From: Noviherbaspirillum galbum
GTDB lineage: Bacteria; Pseudomonadota; Gammaproteobacteria; Burkholderiales; Burkholderiaceae_D
Assembly: GCF_010974945.1 (NCBI RefSeq)
Contig: NZ_JAAIVB010000085.1
Span: 62,001 to 126,000 of the forward strand
DNA: 64,000 bases
Direction of reading: 5' to 3'
The notes below the pieces were generated by a model that searched no databases, was not told the origin of the DNA, and saw nothing but the letters and a program-made list of their open reading frames with translations. A program made the translations under genes and the position numbers. Below are positions 52,171-59,388 of this stretch, one piece after another. Positions within the stretch are counted from its first letter, which is position 1; each line of letters begins with the position of its first letter.

Positions 52171-53706
52171 ATGCGCGTAACAAAAGCAATGAAGACGTGT
52201 AGTGTCGTGATGGCGACAGGGGCGCTGTGGGTCCTGTCAGCCTATCCCGCGTTCGCATCGAGCCACCGGGAGTCCCCTGCATTGACCAACATGCCCAAGG
52301 TGGATGCGACCGACCTGTATCTGTTCAGGAGTTACGAGCAGGGGCGAGAGGGGTATGTCACCGTGCTGGCCAACTACATTCCGTTCCAGGATCCGTACGG
52401 TGGACCCAACTTCTACCAGTTCGATCAGAATGCGATGTACGAAATCCACTTCGACAACAACGGCGATGGCAAGGAAGACCTTACGTTCCAGTTCCGTTTC
52501 AAGAACACCTCCAAAGGCGCGGCGCTGCAGGTAGGAGACAAGAAGGTAAAGATTCCGCTGCTCAATGCCGGCCCTATTGGCGACGTTAACCCGGCCACGC
52601 TCAATGTGCGCGAAACCTACACCATCAATGCGGTCCGCGGCGACAGCAGGACCGGAAGCGCCGCAGCTGTCACCAATGCCGGCACCGGTGCGGCCGAATT
52701 CGACAAACCAACCGACAACATCGGTGAAAAAACCTTCCCGCAGGGGTACGAGCAATATGCCCAGAAGCATATCTATAACGTCAACATCCCGGGGTGCAAT
52801 ACGCCTGCCCGGGTATTTGTAGGGCAGCGCAAGGAATCGTTCTACATCGCCGTGGGCAAGATCTTCGACCTGTTCAATCTGAATCCGCTCGGCCCCGAGT
52901 ACGGCGGCAACGAGAATAACCTGGAAGGCAAGAACGTCAGCGCCATCGCCATGGAGATTCCGATCTCCTGCGTGGCCAGCCAGGACGACCCTGTCATCGG
53001 CGCATGGACCACGGCGAGCGTGCGGCAAGGCCGCCTACTCAATCCCGCTCCGTCCGGCTTCAACAATGCCGCGAAAGAAGGCGGCGCGTGGACACAGGTG
53101 TCCCGCCTCGGCATGCCCCTCGTGAATGAAGTGGTCATCGGCATGGACGACAAGGACCGCTTCAATGCCTCCAAGCCGACAGACGACGCCCAGTTTGCCA
53201 ACTACGTAACCAATCCTACCTTGCCAGCGCTGGTGCAAACCTTGTTCCCCGCGGCCAAGGCCCCGACCAACTTCCCGCGCACCGACCTCGTGACGGTCTT
53301 CCTGAAGGGCTTGTCCGGCCTGAACCAGCCGAAGAATGTCGTGGCATCTGAAATGATGCGCCTGAATACGTCGATCTCCCCGACGCCCGTGGCGTCCCAG
53401 AACCCGATGGGTGTCGCGGCCGGTGACAACGCGGGCTTCCCGAACGGCCGCCGCCCCGCCGATGATGTGACGGACCTGTCGCTGCGGGTGGCGATGGGCG
53501 CCCTTTGCGTACTGACGGGAGACAATGATGCGTTGAAGGTAGGGTGCAAGCCTGCTGACGCGCCGGCTGGCGGCCTTCCGCTCACCGATGGCGTGCGCAA
53601 GAATGCCGATAGCTACCTAAGCCGCTTTCCGTACTTGAATCCGCCGATCCCGGGCAATCGCGCCGGTACGGATTCGGCAGCGACATCCGGCACGGCCGGG
53701 CAATGA
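52171..53706 (+). CDS. DUF4331 exported protein
   Basis: This 511-residue secreted protein has a signal peptide of about 29 residues (cleavage after A-F-A) followed directly by the DUF4331 signature S-S-H-R-E-S-P-A-L-T, where S-H-R-E-A/S-P is conserved. Further segments D-A-T-D-L-Y-L-F-R and D-F-D-N-N-G-D-G-K-E-like strands suggest a calcium-binding or beta-rich fold. A downstream lipoprotein gene follows by nine bases. Members are found beside sigma factor or cytochrome genes in other genomes, but the function is unknown. Confidence 0.85.
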   Translation: MRVTKAMKTCSVVMATGALWVLSAYPAFASSHRESPALTNMPKVDATDLYLFRSYEQGREGYVTVLANYIPFQDPYGGPNFYQFDQNAMYEIHFDNNGDGKEDLTFQFRFKNTSKGAALQVGDKKVKIPLLNAGPIGDVNPATLNVRETYTINAVRGDSRTGSAAAVTNAGTGAAEFDKPTDNIGEKTFPQGYEQYAQKHIYNVNIPGCNTPARVFVGQRKESFYIAVGKIFDLFNLNPLGPEYGGNENNLEGKNVSAIAMEIPISCVASQDDPVIGAWTTASVRQGRLLNPAPSGFNNAAKEGGAWTQVSRLGMPLVNEVVIGMDDKDRFNASKPTDDAQFANYVTNPTLPALVQTLFPAAKAPTNFPRTDLVTVFLKGLSGLNQPKNVVASEMMRLNTSISPTPVASQNPMGVAAGDNAGFPNGRRPADDVTDLSLRVAMGALCVLTGDNDALKVGCKPADAPAGGLPLTDGVRKNADSYLSRFPYLNPPIPGNRAGTDSAATSGTAGQ

Positions 53707-53715
53707 GGAGGTGCC

Positions 53716-54021
53716 ATGAAGAAAATCATCTTTCAGGCATCAGCCTTGGCGTTCGCGGCGACGCTCCTGACTGCCTGCGGCGGCAGCGATACCCCGGTGG
53801 CGAATCTTGCCAACAACAGCGGCACGGCGACCGGGGCATCTTCAGGAGCAAGCGGGTCCGGAACCACGCCAGCCGCAAATGGAAATGCGACTGCCGGCAA
53901 CAGCTTCGTTGCCGGCGTTCTGGCGCTGATCAACGGGGCCTCGGACTCGGCAACTCCCGTCGCGATCGATGCCTATGACGCCGCGCCCGACGACAAGGCC
54001 CAGCCTCAGCCTCTGGGTTAG
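53716..54021 (+). CDS. Small lipoprotein downstream of DUF4331
   Basis: This 101-residue product has lipobox L-L-T-A-C near residue 21, a Ser/Gly/Ala/Thr-rich linker and a short acidic C-terminal segment. There is no recognisable domain. GAGG lies seven bases before the ATG. It shares a transcript with the DUF4331 gene and is followed by a strong terminator 22 bases after the stop. Confidence 0.7.
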   Translation: MKKIIFQASALAFAATLLTACGGSDTPVANLANNSGTATGASSGASGSGTTPAANGNATAGNSFVAGVLALINGASDSATPVAIDAYDAAPDDKAQPQPLG

Positions 54022-54043
54022 GGGCTGAGGCTGGTGCAGCTAA

Positions 54044-54069
54044 GGCGGCCCCATGGGGCCGCCTTTTTT
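54044..54069 (+). terminator. Rho-independent terminator of the DUF4331 operon
   Basis: A perfect 9-bp GC-rich stem (GGCGGCCCC/GGGGCCGCC) with a 2-base loop is followed by six T residues on the plus strand. It ends the DUF4331-lipoprotein transcript. It lacks a T-run on the minus strand, so it is not an efficient terminator for the convergent peptide genes. Confidence 0.92.
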
Positions 54070-54137
54070 CTGCATTGAAGCAAGTGCGCCGGCTAACGGA
54101 AGTTGCTCGGGCCGGCGCCATGCCGCCGCGGAAGTGC

Positions 54138-54413
54138 TTACAGTGCGAGGTTGGCGGCGGCCCACTGCGAGGGGCTGACCGTCAGGTTCGGCGCCACGAA
54201 GCCGGCACCGATTACACCCACGTTGTTCAGGGCATTGACCTCGACGTTCTGCAGTTGCGTGATGTTCTGGTTCACGCCCACGTTCACGTTGGCCACCGGC
54301 CCCATCTGCTTGAGCCAGGCGGCTGCGGCGTCATTGCCGCCGCGCACCTCGGCCATGGCGCGGCCATCGAGTTCCTCGACGCTGGCCAGGTCCTTCATTT
54401 GCAGGTTCGACAT
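54138..54413 (-). CDS. Double-glycine leader peptide 3 (RiPP/bacteriocin-like precursor)
   Basis: This 91-residue peptide has a leader of exactly 26 residues ending V-R-G-G, with M-K-D-L, L-D and M-A-E-V-R-G-G at the positions used in its two upstream paralogues. The 65-residue core differs from theirs: rich in Asn, Val and Ala with N-V-N-V-G-V-N-Q-N and no cysteine. AGGAG lies seven bases before the ATG; the longer frame is rejected because of this site and the leader alignment. It is the last of three tandem genes, 29 bases after the second. Confidence 0.78.
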   Translation of the reverse strand: MSNLQMKDLASVEELDGRAMAEVRGGNDAAAAWLKQMGPVANVNVGVNQNITQLQNVEVNALNNVGVIGAGFVAPNLTVSPSQWAAANLAL

Positions 54414-54442
54414 GCTGTTCTCCTGGTGAGGAAACGACTGGC

Positions 54443-54736
54443 TTAGTGGCCGATGCTGATGTTGTTGCTGCCGCACTGCGTCGGGTTGACGTTGCTGGTG
54501 ATGCCGCAGGCGAAGGCGACGTTGTTGCCGTTATTGACTTCGGTGTTCTGCGACTGGCCCAGGCTCTGGGTGGCGTTGAAGTTGAAGTCGCTGGACTTGG
54601 CGCTCAGCGACGGCATGCCGTAGCAGGAAGGCAGCGAAGGCATGGGGTAGGAGCAGGTGCCGCCGCGCACGGTGGTCATGTCGGCGCTGTCGAGGTCGGT
54701 GGCGGTAGCGATGTCTTTGATGGCGAGGGAAGTCAT
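54443..54736 (-). CDS. Double-glycine leader peptide 2 (RiPP/bacteriocin-like precursor)
   Basis: This 97-residue peptide has a 26-residue leader (I-K-D-I near residue 6, L-D at 15-16, V-R-G-G at 23-26) and a 71-residue core. The core C-terminus is nearly identical in pattern to peptide 1: L-G-Q-S-Q-N-T, V-N-N-G-N-N, I-T-S-N-V, N-I-S. It has four cysteines (28, 38, 77, 88) that peptide 1 lacks. GGAG abuts the first ATG (54742) but is seven bases from the second, which also gives the 26-residue leader, so 54736 is chosen. Confidence 0.82.
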   Translation of the reverse strand: MTSLAIKDIATATDLDSADMTTVRGGTCSYPMPSLPSCYGMPSLSAKSSDFNFNATQSLGQSQNTEVNNGNNVAFACGITSNVNPTQCGSNNISIGH

Positions 54737-54797
54737 GGTCATTCTCCGGTAAAGGGTATGGATAAGGCGGTGGTCGATGTTGGGTTTGGTCTGACGA

Positions 54798-55064
54798 TCA
54801 GAGGCTGATGTTGTTCGAGCCGTTCTGGGTCGGATGCACGTTGGACGTGATGTCCGAGACGAAGGCGGCGTTGTTGCCGTTGTTGACCAGGGTGTTCTGC
54901 GACTGGCCCAGTTTCTGGTCGGCGGTGAAGTTGAACTGGTCCTTGGTGAAGCTGAATTGCGGGCCCCAGGAAGCGGGGAAGCCCATGCCGCCGCGCACGG
55001 CGGTCATTTCCTTGGCGTCGAGGGTGGCAGCGGTGGTGATGTCCTTGATGGTCAGTGCAGTCAT
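54798..55064 (-). CDS. Double-glycine leader peptide 1 (RiPP/bacteriocin-like precursor)
   Basis: This first gene of the three encodes 88 residues: leader of 26 residues ending V-R-G-G (I-K-D-I, L-D-x-K-E-M-T), then a 62-residue core without cysteine. The core carries F-N-F, L-G-Q-S-Q-N-T, V-N-N-G-N-N, I-T-S-N-V-H-P-T and G-S-N-N-I-S, all shared with peptide 2. GGAG lies seven bases before the ATG. V-R-G-G leaders are cut by C39-peptidase ABC transporters during export; no such transporter or modifying enzyme lies in this window. Confidence 0.82.
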   Translation of the reverse strand: MTALTIKDITTAATLDAKEMTAVRGGMGFPASWGPQFSFTKDQFNFTADQKLGQSQNTLVNNGNNAAFVSDITSNVHPTQNGSNNISL

Positions 55065-55479
55065 GGTGTTACTCCAGAGTGATGGTGGTTGAGGTGGTGG
55101 GCGCCTTGTGTTGCGCTTGATCGGTATATTGCGAGGACCGTGCCAGGCGTGGTCGCGTGCCGGGCGGCGAAGATAAACCGTTGAAATAAAAGGGAAAATT
55201 TGATCTAAGCCACGAAGGCGATGATCATTTCACAAGACGGGTCGGATGATGTGCCGGCGCGGGTCCGACAGTTTCCTTGCGAGGTGAATGGCGGGACCCG
55301 ACACCTTGGGATGCGCCCGGGAGAAGCCGGACGTCAGCGTTGAAAATCATGAACCGGTGGGAGAACGTGCGGGCCCTTTTTCTTCGCACCGGGTCTTGCG
55401 GGATGCCAGGCCGCCAATCAATCGTGTGTTGAAGGAAGTGCGGTAATGGAAGGTACTGGAGGCATCAACGATGGCCGTA
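55065..55479. promoter_or_regulatory. Upstream region of the peptide genes, 415 bases without a gene
   Basis: The gap separates the peptide genes from the porin gene, all on the minus strand. Besides a sigma-54-like box listed separately, the region 55170-55230 is relatively A/T-rich. No terminator with a clear T-run follows the porin gene. Confidence 0.5.
55130..55145 (-). promoter_or_regulatory. Sigma-54-like promoter candidate before the peptide genes
   Basis: On the minus strand the sequence TGGCACG-N4-TCGCA matches the sigma-54 consensus TGGCACG-N4-TTGCA with one mismatch and the correct spacing of the GG (-24) and GC (-12) elements. Transcription would start near 55118, about 54 bases before the first peptide gene. 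No sigma-54 activator gene is seen nearby, so this stays tentative. Confidence 0.4.
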
Positions 55480-56547
55480 TCAGAAAACGTGACGAATGCC
55501 TGCCTGGAATTCGCGGGCACTGTCGCCGTTCGATGCGGCGCTCAGGCGTACGCCCCCGTCGTTACGGGTATAGCTTGCCGAGGTGTACAGGTTCGTACGC
55601 TTGCTGAGCGGATATGAGTAGCCAAAAGCATACTGGTTAGACGCGCCTGCGGCGATGTCGCGCAGATTGGTGCGGTTCCATGACGCGATGGCAGTGCCGC
55701 CGGCGACGGGCGCGCTTGCGCCGACGAGGTAGTTCCGGATGGTCGTCGTTCCAACCGCGCCAAGCTTGGTATCGCCATAGCCAAGGTGCGCTTTTATTAA
55801 ACCGAAATCGTACATCCCGCCCATGAATGCGTTCTTGACGGTGACCGTCGCCGCGCCAAGGCCGGCGGGCACGATGATCGAACCAAGCTGTGTCGTTGCC
55901 GCCCCCAGGGCCACGCCATCGGTATTCTGGTAGCTTGCCTGGATGTTCAAGGGGCCGCCGACATAAGACAAGCCGATGAACTTGCTGCTGCCCGCGTTGA
56001 AGGCGCCTGCGGTCTCGCCGAACTTGTGTCCCAGCGCAGCCTTGAATCCATTCAAGATGGGAGTGGCATAGGTAACGGTGTTGTCGGAACGCGAGATGGG
56101 ATCGACCTTGCCCAGTCCGTAGCCATAAACACGTTGCGCGTCTCCAGCCTGGTTCAGTCCGAAGGGATCGATCGCATTCAAGGCGTTATAGGTTGCGCTG
56201 TATTGGCGGCCAAGATAAAGGCTTCCGAACCCGCCCCGCAGTCCTGCCCATGCCTGCCGGCCCCACAGGCGGCCGCCATTGTTCAGGCTGCCGTCATCCG
56301 CATTGAAACCGTTTTCCAGCAAGAAGTCGGCAGCGAGGCCGCCGCCGAGATCTTCCGTCCCCCGAAAGCCGATGCGGCTTCCGAACTGCTGCCCTGAGGC
56401 CACTGCCCACGTTCCGCCTGCCGTCGACAGTCCCTTCTCGTATTTCACGCCGAGATCGACGATGCCGTAGAGCGCTACGTTGGTCTGGGCGGATGCGGCT
56501 CCTGACGTCAGCGCCAACATGCCGATTGCAATTGCGGATGATTTCAT
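55480..56547 (-). CDS. Outer-membrane general porin (betaproteobacterial type)
   Basis: This 355-residue porin has a 20-residue signal peptide (ending A-S-A), a first strand N-V-A-L-Y-G-I-V-D-L-G-V, the R-Q-A-W/G-L-R-G-G-F-G-S-L-Y-L-G-R-Q segment around residues 100-114 that contributes to the constriction loop, and a C-terminal phenylalanine for outer-membrane insertion. It is the third gene downstream of the lactonase and MFS genes and probably supplies outer-membrane entry for the acid imported by the MFS protein. Confidence 0.9.
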   Translation of the reverse strand: MKSSAIAIGMLALTSGAASAQTNVALYGIVDLGVKYEKGLSTAGGTWAVASGQQFGSRIGFRGTEDLGGGLAADFLLENGFNADDGSLNNGGRLWGRQAWAGLRGGFGSLYLGRQYSATYNALNAIDPFGLNQAGDAQRVYGYGLGKVDPISRSDNTVTYATPILNGFKAALGHKFGETAGAFNAGSSKFIGLSYVGGPLNIQASYQNTDGVALGAATTQLGSIIVPAGLGAATVTVKNAFMGGMYDFGLIKAHLGYGDTKLGAVGTTTIRNYLVGASAPVAGGTAIASWNRTNLRDIAAGASNQYAFGYSYPLSKRTNLYTSASYTRNDGGVRLSAASNGDSAREFQAGIRHVF

Positions 56548-56677
56548 ATTTGACTTGGTTTCTCTTGAAGTTGTGAATGAACGTGCCGGATTGGTCCTGA
56601 CCGGCGTGCAGGGACCCGCTCCGCGCCGTTTCCGGCACAGAGGAAATCAGATCCGATGACGATGAAAGGCGAGCGGC

Positions 56678-57997
56678 TTAGCGGGCGGCGGCCTTGGTTG
56701 GCGCCGGCGCGCCTGCGTGATCGCCGATGCGAATCAGCAAGGTCATGAAGAACGACACCACGACCAGGCCGGCGAGCAGCATCAGGCCGGTGGTGGCGCT
56801 GTTGGTCGCGCCCTTGACGTAGCCGATGAAGAAGGGACCGACGAAGCCGCCGAGGTTGCCGATCGAATTGATGACGGCGATCGACACCGAGGCCGTTTCG
56901 CGCGAGAGGAACAGCGTCGGCAAGGCCCAGAACGGCGACTTGAAGGCATATAGGCCAGCCAGGCTCAGGCTGATCATCGCGGTCGCAAGATAAGGATCCT
57001 TCACCAGGCCGGTGGCAAACATCGCCGCGGCAGCCAGGCCGAGGGGAAGGGCGGAGTGCAGGCGCCGCTCGTTGCGCTTGTCCGAACTGCGCGACCAGTA
57101 GACCATCACGATCGTCGCGAACAGGTAGGGCACCATCGCGATCAGGCCGACCTGGGTATGCGACAGCGATGAGGAAAACGCCTTGATGATCTGCGGCATC
57201 CAGTAGCCCGTCCCGAGGCTGCCGCACTGGTAGACGAAGTAGATGAACGACAGATACAGCACGCGCCGATTGGCGAGCGTCTTCTTCAAGCTCAAATGGA
57301 TAGCGGCGGGCCGGGCCTTGCGGTCCTTTTCCTGTTCCGCCAGCAGCCAGTCCTTCTCCTGCCGCGAGAGCCATGGCGCATCCTGGGGCTTGTCGATCAG
57401 GTACAGGAAGCACAGGACGCCTCCCAGCACCGCGGGCACCCCTTCCAGCACCAGCATCCAGCGCCAACCGCTCCACCCCAGCCAGTGCACGTTATCCATG
57501 ATCCAGGTGCTCAGCGGCGCGCCGATGATGTACGACACCGGGATGGCCGCGGTGAACAGCGCAACCGTGGTCGCGAGTTCCTTCTGCCGGAACCAGAACG
57601 TCAGGTAGACGATGATGCCAGGGAAGAAGCCCGCTTCCGCCACTCCCAGCAGGAAGCGCAGAACGTATAACTGGGTGGCGTTCTGCACGAAGCCGCAGGT
57701 TACCGAGATCACGCCCCACGTCAGGAGGATGCGCGCGATCCAGACGCGTGCGCCGTAGCGGTTCAATGCGATGTTGCTCGGCACCTCGCACAAGAAATAG
57801 CCGATGAAAAAAATGCCGGAGATGAAGCCGAAGGCTTCGCTGGACAGCGCGAGCTCCTTGTTCATCTGCAGTGCGGCGTAGCCGATGTTGGCGCGGTCGA
57901 GATAGGAAATCACGTAGAGGATGAACACGAAGGGAATGATCTTCCACGTGATCTTCCGCACCAGGGCCTGCTCGTCGATGGAATGGGATGAAGACAT
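56678..57997 (-). CDS. MFS transporter, anion:cation symporter (ACS) type
   Basis: The 439-residue, 12-span carrier has Y-L-D-R-A-N-I-G-Y-A around residues 32-41 in helix 1 and the motif R-Y-G-A-R between helices 2 and 3, as in tartrate, glucarate and phthalate transporters. No strong Shine-Dalgarno lies before the ATG; a hairpin lies just upstream. With the aconitase-family enzyme, lactonase, GntR regulator and porin, it probably imports an organic acid. The specific acid cannot be read from sequence. Confidence 0.85.
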   Translation of the reverse strand: MSSSHSIDEQALVRKITWKIIPFVFILYVISYLDRANIGYAALQMNKELALSSEAFGFISGIFFIGYFLCEVPSNIALNRYGARVWIARILLTWGVISVTCGFVQNATQLYVLRFLLGVAEAGFFPGIIVYLTFWFRQKELATTVALFTAAIPVSYIIGAPLSTWIMDNVHWLGWSGWRWMLVLEGVPAVLGGVLCFLYLIDKPQDAPWLSRQEKDWLLAEQEKDRKARPAAIHLSLKKTLANRRVLYLSFIYFVYQCGSLGTGYWMPQIIKAFSSSLSHTQVGLIAMVPYLFATIVMVYWSRSSDKRNERRLHSALPLGLAAAAMFATGLVKDPYLATAMISLSLAGLYAFKSPFWALPTLFLSRETASVSIAVINSIGNLGGFVGPFFIGYVKGATNSATTGLMLLAGLVVVSFFMTLLIRIGDHAGAPAPTKAAAR

Positions 57998-58005
57998 GTC
58001 GTTGC

Positions 58006-58033
58006 CGCCGTCAGCGAAGACGGCGTCCTTTTT
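58006..58033 (+). other. Hairpin with T-run between lactonase and MFS genes
   Basis: A 7-bp stem CGCCGTC/GACGGCG with a 6-base loop is followed by TCCTTTTT on the plus strand. It has terminator form only for antisense (plus-strand) transcription, since the genes here read leftwards. In the sense transcript it is a hairpin just upstream of the MFS start codon and could affect message stability or translation. Confidence 0.4.
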
Positions 58034-58050
58034 GAAGTGGGGCCGCGCCG

Positions 58051-59310
58051 TCAGGCATTCGAAGAAAAGACCATGCAGACCGGGCTGCCGGACTGGACCG
58101 AGAAGCCGGTCGGCATGAGCCTGCCGCTGTCCTGGTCGATCGCCATGGAGACGATGCTGTCGCTGTCTTCGTTCAGTGCGAACAGGAAGCGGTTGTCAGG
58201 CGTGAGCGCAAAGAAGCGGGGCGTCTTGCCTTGTGTCCGCGCTGTCTCGACCGCATGCAGCAAGCCGCTGGCCGGGTCGATGCCGAACACGGCGATGCTG
58301 TCATAGCCGCGATTGGATGCATACAGGAAGCGGCCCTTGGCATCGACCTCTATTTCGGAAGCGCGGCTGTTGCCGGTGAAGGTTTCCGGCAGGGTCGACA
58401 GGATCTGCTTCGGCGCCAGGCTGCCATTGGCGGCGGAATACGCATAGGACGTGACGGTGGAATCGAGCTCGTTGACCACATACGCCATGGACAGCTTCGG
58501 ATGGAAGGCCATGTGGCGCGGTCCGGCGCCTTCGCGGGAAATCACGAACGGCGAGTCGGCCGGCGTGAGCTTGCCGTCGGCGAAGCGGAAAGAGAAAGTA
58601 CGGTCCAGTCCCTTGTCCTGCACGATCACGAAACGGCCGCCGGGGTCGAAGGGATTGAAGTGCGGCTTGGCCAGATTCTGCTCCACGCGGTGCGGTCCCA
58701 GCGGTCCGTCCAGGGTCACGAGCTGCGTGACCTCGTCCAGCGCGCCATCCTGCCGGATGGGCAGCACGGCAAGACTCGAGCCGAGATGGTTGGAGACGAC
58801 GACGTAGCGTCCGCTCGGATCGATCGCCAGGTGGACCGGGTTCTTGCCGCGCGTGCTCTGGCGGTTAAGGAACTGCAGCTTGCCCGACGCCTTGTCGACC
58901 CGGAAGGCACTGATGTCGCTGAGATCGCCGTGCACCGCGTACAGGTGCTCGCCGCGCTTGTCCAGCGCGAGAAAGGACGGATTGACCAGGTCACGCAGCA
59001 GCTGGACCTGGTCGAGCCGGCCGTGTTCCTGGTCGACCTTGAAGACGGTAATGCCTTCGCCGCGGGCGTTGCGTTCGCGTGTCGTACGCGAGCCTACGTA
59101 TGCATACATCGGAAATCCTTTGGAGCGGGTTGTCGGAAAAGGGCCGGGAAAGGGGGTGACGGACGTGCATCCAGCCAGCCCCAAGGAGGCCGCGGCGACC
59201 GCCTTCAGCATCAGGCGGCGTTGGTCCCGGTGCAGCGGCGAGGGCCGGCGCAGCGGGGCGTCTTTATCGAGGGAAACGATCAGGGGATTAGTTGTTTTGT
59301 TGCTTTTCAT
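58051..59310 (-). CDS. Lactonase-family beta-propeller protein (COG2706), lipoprotein-like
   Basis: This 419-residue seven-bladed propeller resembles 6-phosphogluconolactonase (Pgl) and carboxy-cis,cis-muconate cyclase proteins. The canonical family start is near residue 68 (M-Y-A-Y-V-G-S-R-T-T). This version carries an N-terminal extension with a twin-arginine-like R-R and a lipobox A-G-C (C48), implying export. It is the first gene of the leftward operon, divergent from the aconitase gene. It may open a lactone formed from the imported acid. Confidence 0.82.
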   Translation of the reverse strand: MKSNKTTNPLIVSLDKDAPLRRPSPLHRDQRRLMLKAVAAASLGLAGCTSVTPFPGPFPTTRSKGFPMYAYVGSRTTRERNARGEGITVFKVDQEHGRLDQVQLLRDLVNPSFLALDKRGEHLYAVHGDLSDISAFRVDKASGKLQFLNRQSTRGKNPVHLAIDPSGRYVVVSNHLGSSLAVLPIRQDGALDEVTQLVTLDGPLGPHRVEQNLAKPHFNPFDPGGRFVIVQDKGLDRTFSFRFADGKLTPADSPFVISREGAGPRHMAFHPKLSMAYVVNELDSTVTSYAYSAANGSLAPKQILSTLPETFTGNSRASEIEVDAKGRFLYASNRGYDSIAVFGIDPASGLLHAVETARTQGKTPRFFALTPDNRFLFALNEDSDSIVSMAIDQDSGRLMPTGFSVQSGSPVCMVFSSNA

Positions 59311-59350
59311 TCCATGTCTCCAGGTGCGGGGCAGTTTTTTCTTTTCTTTA

Positions 59351-59380
59351 TCTTGCATATATTTCTTTAAATATGCAAGA
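59351..59380. promoter_or_regulatory. 10-bp inverted repeat between lactonase and aconitase genes
   Basis: The perfect inverted repeat TCTTGCATAT-N10-ATATGCAAGA lies eight bases before the aconitase start codon and 40 bases before the lactonase start. It stands out as A/T-rich in a GC-rich surrounding. It is a strong candidate for the operator of the GntR regulator at 62059, controlling both divergent operons. Confidence 0.65.
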
Positions 59381-59388
59381 ATAAATGC

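Noticed and set aside
54142-55064. Peptide genes read as curli-like repeat proteins
   Set aside because: The Asn/Gln-rich cores resemble curlin repeats loosely, but the spacing is not the curlin repeat and the V-R-G-G leaders point to ABC export, not the curli pathway.
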